This document shows, piece by piece, positions 53,889-64,000 of a stretch of DNA of 64,000 bases. The stretch comes from Plasmopara viticola. Lineage: Eukaryota; Oomycota; Peronosporomycetes; Peronosporales; Peronosporaceae. Below the pieces are notes generated by a model. The model ran no database searches, was not told where the DNA came from, and saw only the letters and a program-made list of their open reading frames with translations. Position 1 is the stretch's first letter; each line of letters starts with the position of its first letter. Where the stretch lies: positions 583,002 to 647,001 of the forward strand of contig MBPM02000043.1 of NCBI GenBank assembly GCA_001695595.3, written 5' to 3'. The translations under genes and the position numbers were made by a program.

Positions 53889-56800
53889 TTGTGGCTCCTG
53901 ACCGTAACTTTGCAATCCACCTTCGGCTATCTTATTCGTCAAGATTCAAGTACAAATATTTCGGTCTGGTTGCTGCCTGTACACTTTAACAAAAGCATGT
54001 CGTTGACGATGGCATGAAGTGAGTCGCGATCGAGAATGAACATCCTCAGAAGCTCAACGAATACCACAAATGTTCATGTGAAGAACCAGACCAAATAATC
54101 CATACATTTCTGTATGTTGTGCTGCAAGGTGTAGTTACAAGCCAGTGCAGCAGCGTTGGATGTATGTAGGACTAAACGGCTACATTTCGAGTGCTTAAAG
54201 ATTAGGAAAATGTATACGAGTACTACGTCCTTCTGATTACCTTTGATCATGGGACTATCTCTACCCCTTCAAGTGTAAGAATGATTCGATGTAACTGTGC
54301 CTTGAAAGATAAAAATGTCAAGATCACTCGCCTTTGACTCCACAAAGCATGTCTTTTTAGATCATAAGAAAGTACATGTTGCACAAAAGGCCCGAACGTT
54401 TCTATGCAATCCGCCTTTTCAAGGAAAAGGTTCAAATGGCTATGCTCAAATTTGCTGCCCCACTCGCATTCAAAAAGAGGTCCGCACTCTTGACAATCGA
54501 TCAGAATTGACACGCTTGACACACAGCGAAAATGTGAGTCATATTTGCTGGTAGGCCCTCGGTATCAACACCGTTGCAGAAGGCCAAAAGTCCCATTCCT
54601 GGTATGTGCCAAGTGCTGTCTCTTCCGGTCCTTGTTTCAAGAATGACGTGCCACACCTAGGTTTGGACCCCATCATTAATTAAAATTTGGCAACCCAACT
54701 TTTTTATTGAATCAAATCAGTCAAGGCTGTCGATTTGTAGAACATCTCAGCGTAGTAGTTATGCATGCATCACAAAAGCTCTGCTAGGAGAATTGGTGAC
54801 CAGCTTTGACCTCTAATCGACACAAGTCTCGTGTTCCTCTTACCAAGCCATACATCACCAAGCTATACATTGCCACTTGCGCTATCAAAGTTCAGAACTG
54901 TCACACTCGGATCTGTTTAAATCAAGCTTGTAGTATCAACCGCCTATCCAGAAAGCTGTATATTACGGGGACTTTTCTACCAGTACTGGTAGCACGTATT
55001 TGTGATAAACCTTCTGCATTGCAACGGACTTTTCATAGACAAATAGTTGTATGATATGTGCAACGTTTTGAGCATGCATGATTTACAAAGATCTGGTGCG
55101 CAATAACATCCATTGTTGTCCCACGTGGTCTAACAAGTGAATATAACAACGTCGTTTGTGATGGGCTAGAAGGTGACTTGACCGACACTAATATTTGATG
55201 CGGATTGAGCCGCCGCACTTGAACAACAACACTGACGCAAAATTTTAAATCTTGGATGCGTATCACAGACCGCAGTGCTAAAGGATATGCTCTTGTAATT
55301 TTTTGCCGTTATAATGCACTACAGGTGACACATTTGTGACCTCTCTATACGATTTTTGGCCTCTCAAGAACACTTTTACTAAACAATATTCGGGTGTGAT
55401 ATTTGTTCCAATTTGTACTGCACCTTAAAAATTCGAGGCTATGGGGACTCTCATTCGTTTTGCGCGATTAATGGCCACAACATCCGATTGTAAATGAGGA
55501 GTTTGCTTCATGATTTGAATAGCTTTAAGAAAATTACAGAAATGAGGCTGACAGCTTTAATGGAAATCTTTCCGTCCGTAAAGTAAACTTTTGACTTCAA
55601 ATCAAAGAGGCGAGCGGCAACGACAAAATGTCGTTTGTGCATCACTATTTAATGATTAGATTGTAAAAACACATAGGTGTCGACCCACTCTTACAATTTG
55701 GACTATTAATGGTTATAAAATACCAAGACATACGGCATCTATCGACTGAGATGAGTCTTATAGATGTTAATGATCGCTATGAAGGCCACATTCATCGCTG
55801 TAATGCAACAGTCAGTACATAGTCAGATAAAACGACATGAAAATCAACTTCGTAAACATGATTTCGGCAAGAAAGAAGACCGAATCCAATAATTATATTG
55901 ATGGGTGTTCAATTATTGTTAGGACGCGGCAACGGTATAATTAGGACTGAAAGCATGATAGAAAAGAAATAATTACTTTGTTTTATGAAAACTCATAGAA
56001 TGAATGATAATTTCATTCTAAGCAACGAGAATTTGCTGGTACAATCCAATGATAAATACTGAGCAAGTAAATTTATCAACCTGTTTGCGATTGACTAGGT
56101 GCCTCACTATCCAAGCTTATATTTGACGCATATTCAGTCGCCGCTTTCGAGCAAAGAGCCCGATACAATTACTAATTTTTTCCGCGTGGCAGTCTTTAAG
56201 ATGACAAACACACCAAGATTTTCCGAACAACAAAAGACCAATCAAGGTCCCCATATGTACTGGGTTGCATCATCTCTTTGTAATACTTCTTTATCTACAA
56301 GGCCATAACCACGGGCTCTTGTTATGTGCAAGCTTATAGAACTGATCAAAATGACGTTCAAGAATACATCATGCCCACCTCATTTTGAAAGACGACTATG
56401 CAACAACACTATCGATCAACTAGCCATGGGAAGACAGAGCGAAGCGACTTGAGCGACAAGACCAAGAGGGTTCTGGCAAAAACAGGCGATGATAAAATCG
56501 AGGGAGTACCTGCGAGCATTGAATATTATGTCGTAGGCAAAGAGGAATGATTGAGGCTTAAGCATCGCAGCACGAGTATGTAGGAAATTGTCAGCTCTGA
56601 TGCGGAAATAGTCGGTGACAAATTGTATTGCGCGGGTCGTACCGTAGTTAAAAGCCTTGTCAAACGATAGACGTAATAAACATTGAAGACGATGAGGTGT
56701 CAATGATTAGCCTTCGACGTGCAAGTGCTCGCAGAACTACATAATGGTGTCTGCTACTAACACGGGATTCTGTAGCGGAAGGTACTACGTCAGCAAGCAC

Positions 56801-56907
56801 CACTTGAAATTGTTTTAGCGTGCCTTTATTGCCAACAAAGGTGTTTCAATGTCGTTGCCAAATTTTCCATGATCAACAGGAGTATCTTTTTTTCTGCCCA
56901 CCTCTCG
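53889..56907. other. Gene-poor region, copy B
   Basis: Collinear with 9,700-12,835. Contains the LTR-like repeat at 54,830-55,060 and the frameshifted relative of the 10144-10479 frame at about 54,250-54,660. Nothing else recognised. Confidence 0.4.
54830..55060 (+). repeat. LTR-like repeat fragment, copy B
   Basis: Counterpart of 10,650-10,900, ending gcattgcaacggactttt. Confidence 0.4.
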
Positions 56908-57146
56908 ATACTATGAGAAACTTGGATGCTCGGTAATCTGTTGCATTTAGGCTTGCATTATAACTTGCATCTGGTCTTACTATTATTGTCACGGCAGAGT
57001 GAGGTACAGCACCAGTTGCTGTATTGACAGTGTGTTTTGTTCTTCCGTTGTGATTGGAGTCGTATCAGCCTTTATGACCAAACCTGCTTGGCCATCGGCA
57101 CCCCCCCCCACACTTTGCAAAGTCGACGCGCGTTCTCTCGAGCGAG
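56908..57146 (-). mobile_element. Gypsy gag scrap present only in copy B
   Basis: About 240 bases absent from copy A, which reads straight from cctctcga to ggcattgactgtg. On the minus strand it reads ADTTPITTEEQNTLSIQQLV and, nearby, MQVIMQA, aligning with the gag piece at 59,100-59,320 (caaaacacacc and atgcaagcc-cagatgcaacaa). A tctcga motif at both edges could be a short target duplication. Confidence 0.5.
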
Positions 57147-58817
57147 GCGTTGGCTGTGAAGCTTTAGTATCCATCAGAGCGCTCATATTGCTCTGTGGAC
57201 GAGGTATTTTGTTTCAGAATGGGCGCTGAGACGTACGGCCTGTTCGTCAAGCCATACATGATTCACAGCGCACGCTTCTTATACGGACGGAAGAAATGCC
57301 TGAATATACCGTTTAAATGATTTTATCTAACCGAATACGACGCTTTCGGCTTCTAAATGAGATGAACGAGCATCCGTTGTTTCATCATTGCTAACCAGAA
57401 TTCCTTTCAAGACTGATTCCTCTATCATTGCGGTCTGTCGAAGTTATAAAGAGATCTTGTAAATACCCATACGACAAAGTCGAACAAAACAACTCAGTAG
57501 TAACATATCAAGGCCAAGTAAAGACAAGTAGGTTACTATCAAAAAGTTGTTTTTCGAGTTTCAGAGCGGGACTTTGATTCTTTCAGAAGGCAAAAGCACT
57601 AGCCCACAAACCATCTAGAGAAGTTCCAGATATTGGTATACTGGCATGCAATCACAATATCTATTTACCGTATTTTACAATTGTGCTAAATGGCTACCAC
57701 TCGTAATCTAGTACCCCCTCCCATAGAATGGCTCGCCTCACACAATGTGGACGCAAGCACACGTGCGTTGACACGACTAGTGCTACTATGTAACACCACG
57801 TTAAAAGCTTAAACTATCGACGGACGCTTGGCCGCAACGATGTCCTTGCTTCGATTAATAATATTGACTTCTACTTTTGGTCTCAATGAGTTTGTATTCC
57901 CTCATAGGATACGATCATCAGCACGAGTCTGCGAAAGAGCTTTGAGATCTACTTCACTTTTATTTATACTGTAGTTTAGCTGCGCGCTTCATGACCTAAT
58001 TCTCGCTAGTCTGAACCAAAGCTTTATCGATTCCTTTAACCAGAACTGAGCTTCATTTCCAGCCATTTCTACAGACGTCCTCATCAAAGCGTCCTCACCC
58101 TTATCGTTTTTAGTGTCCACCATGTCTATCTTACGACTAGCTTTCTCACTATGAGACAAATTGTCATCGCACGACGCATTTCGCTGTCGACTTAGATACC
58201 TACGCCAGCAAAGTCGGTGCTTCACCTACACTTTTCCTGCTATGCTTAAGCGTCAGTCATTCTTCTGCCTCTAAGACGTAGGATCCGCTACTTGCAGCAA
58301 CTCTTTCGAATGTACCTTTTTCTTCTTCTCATTGTTAAGCAAGGTTTGGTTGCGCGATCACTGGGCGGTATCGTCCTCAATGCTGATCAATGGTGTAGCT
58401 GTGATCTTCGATAGGTTGTCCGGCAACCTCAACCACGCCAAAATTTACATTGTCGAAATTTAACGTGCCTTGATACAATTTACAGAAATTTGTGGCTAAA
58501 TCGTTTCAGAAAAGGCAATCAAGGCGGTATCGTGTTGTTGTGCAAATAAGTCACCGGTTAGGTGATTTCTTGTTTTGGCTAAATTTGCTAAATATTCCAC
58601 TTTGATTTTCCTCTCGTACGTAAATTTGCTTAAACCGGAAGCATGCATAGACTTTCAGAAAACGCTGAGCAAATGATGAAGCCGCAAAACATATAAAGCA
58701 TCGCAAAGATAAAGAGATAGTCCAACATCATTTAACAAAGCTGTTTGGGAAGCGCTTTCAAAAATTAATTATCAAGCCTATGCAAAAGAAGTAGCCAAAG
58801 AAGATTATAACACAATG
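57147..58817. other. Gene-poor region, copy B
   Basis: Collinear with 12,836-14,508. A minus-strand frame at 57989-58225 contains DMVDTKNDKGEDALMRTSVE and MAGNEAQFWLKESIKL and is partly preserved in copy A (about 13,690-13,830). The shared reading in two copies is expected from duplication and does not by itself prove coding. Family unknown. Confidence 0.35.
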
Positions 58818-61130
58818 GATCATCGTTGTCTCCGGGCGGAGAGCGTACAGATTCGTCAACTTTATGAAACCTGTGCGCATAAACGATTATTAATCAAAAG
58901 TTGAGGTGACAATTATGTACGATTTCACACGATAATGCTGTTATTTTTGCTACAGATATATTATTTGATATGGTTTTGGTAAGTGGTATGCGCACCTTCA
59001 CCTTTTCTGTAGGAAGGTAATACAAGCTTTGGTGATATACGCACGCTACCTAAAACCTCGTCGGCAGTGCAGGATACGTGCTCTCGACAAAATTGAAGTT
59101 AAACGATCTGTTTAGGGCTCGAGAACACAAGCGCCGACTTTGCGCGATGCAGCGAATGCCAATTACCATACGGAACCATCGTCCAGGCTACAGAGGCAAA
59201 ACAAAACACACCGTCCATACAACAACTGCAAGAACATTTACTCAGCAGCAACAGCAACACCAAGCCTAAGTGCGAACTTAGATGCAAGCCCAGATGCAAC
59301 AAGCTACAAAGCGCCAAAAAAATGTTTTAGCGAAGAGATTTAAGTGTAAAGCATTACAACGGATCAGTACGACATCAAGAAGTGCGAATTTATGGCAACA
59401 GAGTCGTCAGTCTTCGTGATGCGAAGCTCGAGTAGCTAAGACAAGTCCGTGCTGAGATGGCTTTCTGCCTTCATATCCAGCTTCAAGCGCCAGATATGCT
59501 CAAGTCGAGGAAACTGCTGAAAACCAACTGTGCTTACGCTCAATGCCCAAATCTTCAAGCATGACGTTTGGAAGTGGATGTTATACCTGGACCAAAAGTA
59601 TACTAAAAAACGTCATCAAGCTCAAGGACATGATGTCTTAAGTTGTATCGAAGATCAGTGAAATTGATAGTCTAAAATATATTACGGGATAAGACTTTAA
59701 ATTAGATCATGACAAGACCTCTCGGGACTCTTAAAAATGTCATTAGAATTGCCACCAAATCTAAATTTGCACGTAACTATATACATAAGCGATTTGGCCA
59801 ATTCACGACTTATGTTAAGTCCATAAGTCTTCGATCGGCGAAATCGCTTCAGACAATGCCAACAAAATCGGGTCATCGTGCAAACAGGTCATGACCCCCC
59901 CCAGGAAAGACAGTAATTATGCTTGCCCCAAAAATTATCGTTCAGCAATTGTGGCGTTGTCGACCACTTGTCTCCTGAGCTTTCCGCTTTAGAGGGGCAT
60001 TGTACATCAATGTGAACAGCAGATCACATTAACGGCACTTGAAATGCTCTTCTCAAAGTAGAATCCTGAAATTCTTGAGGATGCAGACCGTTTATCGTTT
60101 TCATGGACAATCAATGCAGTCTTGGCGATGTATCCGAAGACTTGGTGCAGCGACTTGGGCTTTAAGTGACTGAGAATGAGATGATACAAATCAGTATTGG
60201 TTTTGAGGTCGTACAACCCGACCTTAGCTACGACCGGTTGTCTACCATAATTGACGAGCATTGCATTTGAATATTCCATTTCACATTGAAAATGTTCAAG
60301 GTCACACCTATTCCTGAGAACGAGGATATCATGATCGTCTTGATGTGCCTTTAAGAGAAAAACCTACATTGCGACTGTATCACAAGACGCATGACATTCC
60401 GCATCAGTACAGAGCCTCACGCTATTGCTTGAGTCATATGACAAAGCAACGTCCAGCCGAAGTGGTTGCTGGACACCACAGATCTCACATAAAACGGAGT
60501 TAAACAATGTGTACCATAACCACCAAGAAATAGCGCAGCCAATGGTTTTTCAAAAGTTCCAAAAAGTATTACATCACAACAAAAATATAAATCCGGATCT
60601 GTTATTTGTCCGCAGAATGTCGATAATGCTGGGTTCTTTAAGAGTCAAGGACGCAAGTATCTCAAGGACAAACCGGCGTACAAAAATCTCGCAAGTATGC
60701 GGGCACAATGTCTCCCACCAAGCTCCCTGGTGAGATTCTTTCAGAACGGAAAGAAAGTGAGCATGGAATTTGCTCATGACTCTATATGCGTCAAGCAATG
60801 ACATTAGAGTCTTAGACAGCGCAGAGAAATCTAGGAATATACCAAAGGGAATGTGCAAGCCACCACCCTTCGACAAAGTACGAACGCCTTTACGGAACCG
60901 ACATTCTACGCCATGAAATCGGTAGGTTTGCGTATTGTGAACGGCTACCGCGAGCTAAATTTAGAACAGTCTTGCCGGCGATATCGATACCGCGTAAGCA
61001 AGAGACTTTCGACGCCGCGTCCAAAATGGGATGGCATTCGTGCGTGGCTCCATTTCTCGTTTCTATCGTATTATTCCACGTGTATCAAGTATTGTTGCTA
61101 CCGCATGGTTTACCCTCGATAGTCTTCTTG
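58818..61130 (+). mobile_element. Ty3/Gypsy relic with gag, copy B
   Basis: Extends the copy A relic at its 5-prime side: gag-like reading with a glutamine-rich stretch (TFTQQQQQHQA) at 59,230-59,270. Then come a degraded knuckle SNCGVVDHLSPE (about 59,965-60,000), protease (FIVFMDNQCSLGDVSEDLVQ, then RLGL; about 60,085-60,165), LMCL-EKNLHCD near 60,340, and an RT segment RIVNGYRELNL at about 60,925 that is frameshifted directly afterwards (PRKQETFDAASKMG in another frame). Dead element. Confidence 0.6.
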
Positions 61131-62457
61131 TGTATCTAGGAATTTTCATAGACTTAGCGCAAGTCTCGTGCGTCCAATCAATTTCTGCAGAAAGTTTTTT
61201 AGGATGTAATAGATGTGAAGAAAATTAGTTTACGACATCGCCGAGTCTCCCGAAAAGTGAAGACGCTCCGGACCATGTTAAATCTTCCAATTGAGACTGA
61301 CTCGGGGTGTAGAGCAGCAAATGTACTTTAAATTATACAAGCATCAGCTGAGCGTGGACGAGAAACCACGCATGGAGGACTTTGCAAGCAAAAAGACGTT
61401 CAAATTAACTCTACAAAGGTAGATACTACAATAAAATAGTTTGTGCAGACAAAAGAAGACGGTGGAAGGCTATCATGAAAGAGTGTTACATACCACATAT
61501 TAAAGTGCAAACCGTGAGCTGCATGCTTAGAGAGAGATGAATAATGGCCATAGGCTCTCAAACGCGCCTGTAATGTTTTTTCGCCGAGTGGCTTAATCGT
61601 TTAGGGGCTCACTGGACATATACAGATACATACTTTTGTCCTTAGTCGTGAAGACCATAAAGAAAGTGACGTAAAAAATTGTTTACATACATACAAAGCT
61701 CGAATGCTTGCACACTATCAAGTTTTACACTGTACGTAAAAAAATGACGCAATAGAAAATTTCACTTTTTGAGTGAAGCATGGCCATCGGGCAAGATCTG
61801 CTACGGTTAAAATCAACCTTAGCTAAGCCAGCTCTATTGAGTCAAAAAGCTTTAAGAAATTAAATGATTTGGCTAGTTGCTTAGGAAACCATTTGATAGA
61901 AGTGACTTAGCCACTCTTCGATCTTTTGTGAAAGAAGGTAGAACATATTGGGAACTCAAGACAGCTGAGCCTAAAAAATGTCAAGGTTAGTCTATTCAAG
62001 CGCCAATGTTAGTCTTGTCCGATCTAGTGTACGACATTTTAGCGCCGTCTGTGACAAGTCATATACGTAAGTCTGCCGAAAAAACATTTTTTTCAGAGAG
62101 AAAGCGCTTTGCAATGAAGTATACTCTAAACTTTACATTATCAATACGCTATATGTGTCACTACGAACTGCGACATAGTCTCGCTGAAAATAATTGCTTT
62201 GCCCTCCTTTCTTTGATCGTATTGCCTCGAATTGACATAAAAGCAGAGCACTTTTACAATACATTATCGCCTCGCCCAGACTGTGATTAAGCTCGAGTAA
62301 CAAAAGTGACTCTAGCTGGATTAATTGTGATCTGTATTGCACATGCGTGAAATAATATGTGTGTGATCTGCCTCCAGTGTTTTGATGAACTCAAGGACAC
62401 GGACAAGGCGCACAGCTACACTGGCTCTCAGTAAAAGCAGGGCTGTTGCATTTTAGC
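61131..62457. other. Gene-free tail of shared flank, copy B
   Basis: Collinear with 16,321-17,593. Frame 62006-62290 on the plus strand is unrecognised. Confidence 0.4.
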
Positions 62458-64000
62458 AGATTTACTCAAAAGTTCGTTGAGTTTCCAAATATGTTCAAAG
62501 TATTTCTTTGCCGCGTGAGCAAGATCCAGATATCTACCGGACTACACGGCGCATGATTCCTTGCATCAGCACGGAACACCACACGACAATTTGAGAGAAC
62601 CCGCTATATAATGTCCGTCCAAGAAAATTTTGAATCACACTTTAACTCTAATATTTATCTGGAAGCATGCAAATATCTCAATTCGCGATTTTACTTACAA
62701 GCAACTTCAAAAACTTACTGTTCCAAAATATGGCTCCTAATCGTAGCGAATTGTGTCATCTTGGTTTATTTAGCAGAGGTAAGGAAGATGATGAGGTAAA
62801 AATAGGCCGGCTTAATCACACCCGTCGTTTGATCAAAATAACGTTGAAGGTAAACTATCGGCACCAAAATAAATTGCTAACCAGGACAAAAAGTCAATTA
62901 TACATCATAGCACAAATGCGGGTGAACGCGCAACGAAGATTAAATCAAAAAAATTAAAGTCGTTGTTCACGATAGACCCGTCACCGTCTTTATTGACAAC
63001 GGACATAATCTTGATGACGTATCCAAAGACTTGATAAAGTGGCTTGATCTCGAAATTATCAAAACGGAGAGGATCCACGTCGCCCTTAGTTACGATCAGG
63101 TTGTTCACGTCTTTTGACGAATTAATTAAATGGATATAAGAACTTGTCTCCCTTCAAGATCGGGGAAATTCCAAGTCATGCTTATTTCTGAGAATTAGGA
63201 CGTAATCATCGGCCTGATGTGGCTTCGTGAAAAAAGTTCCAAATGTCAACTGCACTACAGAAAACATGACCTCCCAAGTCAACACAAGGCACTGAGCGGT
63301 AATTCAACTAGATCCGAAGACACAAGTACGATCAGATGGGCTGCTAGGCAACGCAAGGCTCGCAAAAATTCGAGCCGAAGAATTTTGTATTAATATTGGC
63401 ACCACGCCACTATGAGCATCAAAGAATGACACAGCTAATTCCATTTCACCAACTTTTAAAAGTGTTGTGTCACGATACAGACATTTTAGCTATCTCCGTC
63501 GTCAACTTGGATGAGTTCGAGAAGACTGGACACTCTAAGAATAAAGGATGGGAAGCTCTTAAAGACAATCTGGCGTCTGAAGGATTACACAAGTATGCAG
63601 ACACAGCTTTTACACATGGATGCCTTCTAAAACACCTCCAGTACGAAGAGAAATTGAGCACGAAGTGTTGCTCAAGCCTCGTACAAAGTCAATATCCGCC
63701 AAATAATGGCATCAGAGCCTCGAACAGAGCAGGGTAGTCTAACTATTGACTGAAGAGATAAATCCAGAAGCCTTTTTTTAATCAAGTACGTCTGATATTT
63801 CGGCGTTAACGCTTGTGTCAAGAAGCTGGTAGGTTAGTGCATTCTACACGATCGTCAGCTAAATCAAGCAACGATCTTGCCGGCGCAACCGATGCCGCGT
63901 GAGAAAGACACCTTTGACGTCATATCTGAATCCATTAGTTTTCGTGCATGGACCTAATCTGGGATTACAAACAGGTCAAATTTTGGAACGGATGTTTTAC
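62458..64000 (+). mobile_element. Ty3/Gypsy relic (gag end, protease, linker, RT), runs off the window
   Basis: Continues beyond the region shared with copy A. Gag-like SNIYLEACKYLNSRFYL at 62,649; protease VVHDRPVTVFIDNGHNLDDV at about 62,960-63,020 and DVIIGLMWLREK near 63,210; a linker frame at 63396-63737 (DILAISVVNLDEFEKT); then an RT segment reading QLNQATILPAQPMPREKDTF at about 63,855-63,915. It is frame-broken between these blocks. It shows what once followed the protease at 23,916 in copy A before Copia sequence was joined there. Confidence 0.6.

Larger units (their letters stand above)
40282..63258 (+). repeat. Large direct duplication, copy B
   Basis: This is the counterpart of bases 1-23,916. 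Its effector cluster is larger, with three intact genes against one. It lacks the 17,594-23,133 block, retains about 500 bases of Gypsy gag (58,818-59,318) missing at the matching point near 14,510, and carries a 0.24-kb gag scrap at 56,908-57,146 that copy A lacks. The distance between matching points ranges from about 39.3 to 44.2 kb because of these indels. Homology is certain by eye; exact ends and percent identity need an alignment. Confidence 0.9.

Noticed and set aside
60574..60876. 100-residue minus-strand frame resembling a protein
   Set aside because: It is antisense to the Gypsy linker region and is not preserved in copy A.

Overview
The window looks like nuclear DNA from an oomycete, most probably a grapevine-type downy mildew (Plasmopara). 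This rests on long, intronless, secreted proteins whose N-terminus begins MRGAYYVA-type, followed by a degenerate RxLR motif and GNEER (the RxLR-dEER arrangement of oomycete effectors), set in AT-rich, gene-poor DNA full of decayed Copia, Ty3/Gypsy, MULE and LINE elements. The species name is inferred from memory of the family and was not checked.

Layout. Two large direct copies of one locus fill most of the window. Copy A runs from the left edge to 23,916. Copy B is visible from about 40,282 to 63,258. The order within each copy is an effector cluster on the minus strand followed by about 9-14 kb of nearly gene-free DNA ending in Gypsy relics. Copy A cluster: broken two-module effector (1-1125), a head-to-head pair of effector scraps (1671-2158), intact three-module effector (2935-5082, 715 aa). 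Copy B cluster: intact two-module effector (39728-41404, 558 aa), the same head-to-head scraps (41995-42482), intact three-module effector (43316-45466, 716 aa), and a second intact two-module effector (46374-48050, 558 aa). Copy A alone carries an extra 5.5 kb block (17,594-23,133) with a 30-bp-arm hairpin, an internally deleted LINE with a 16-bp target duplication, and a short derivative of that LINE.

The spacer between the copies (23,917-about 39,500) holds a Copia relic, a membrane-protein-like gene split into two convergent halves by an inversion, two more decayed effector paralogues (27,463-28,530 and 33,040-34,459), a MULE/FAR1-type transposase relic, old LTR-like repeats and another short LINE derivative.

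The main biology is a lineage of modular RxLR-like effectors: signal peptide, RxLA-like motif plus EER, two or three repeats of an approximately 150-residue module containing an LAKR-type basic patch, and a conserved C-terminal domain of about 155-163 residues. Four members are intact, and five or more are broken, truncated or inverted. The module looks unlike a WY/LWY unit. A roughly 310-bp internally deleted LINE family marks several rearrangements and sits exactly on a deletion junction in copy B. No tRNA, rRNA, CRISPR or ordinary housekeeping gene was seen. Whether the two copies are a true tandem duplication or two haplotypes joined by assembly cannot be decided from the sequence.
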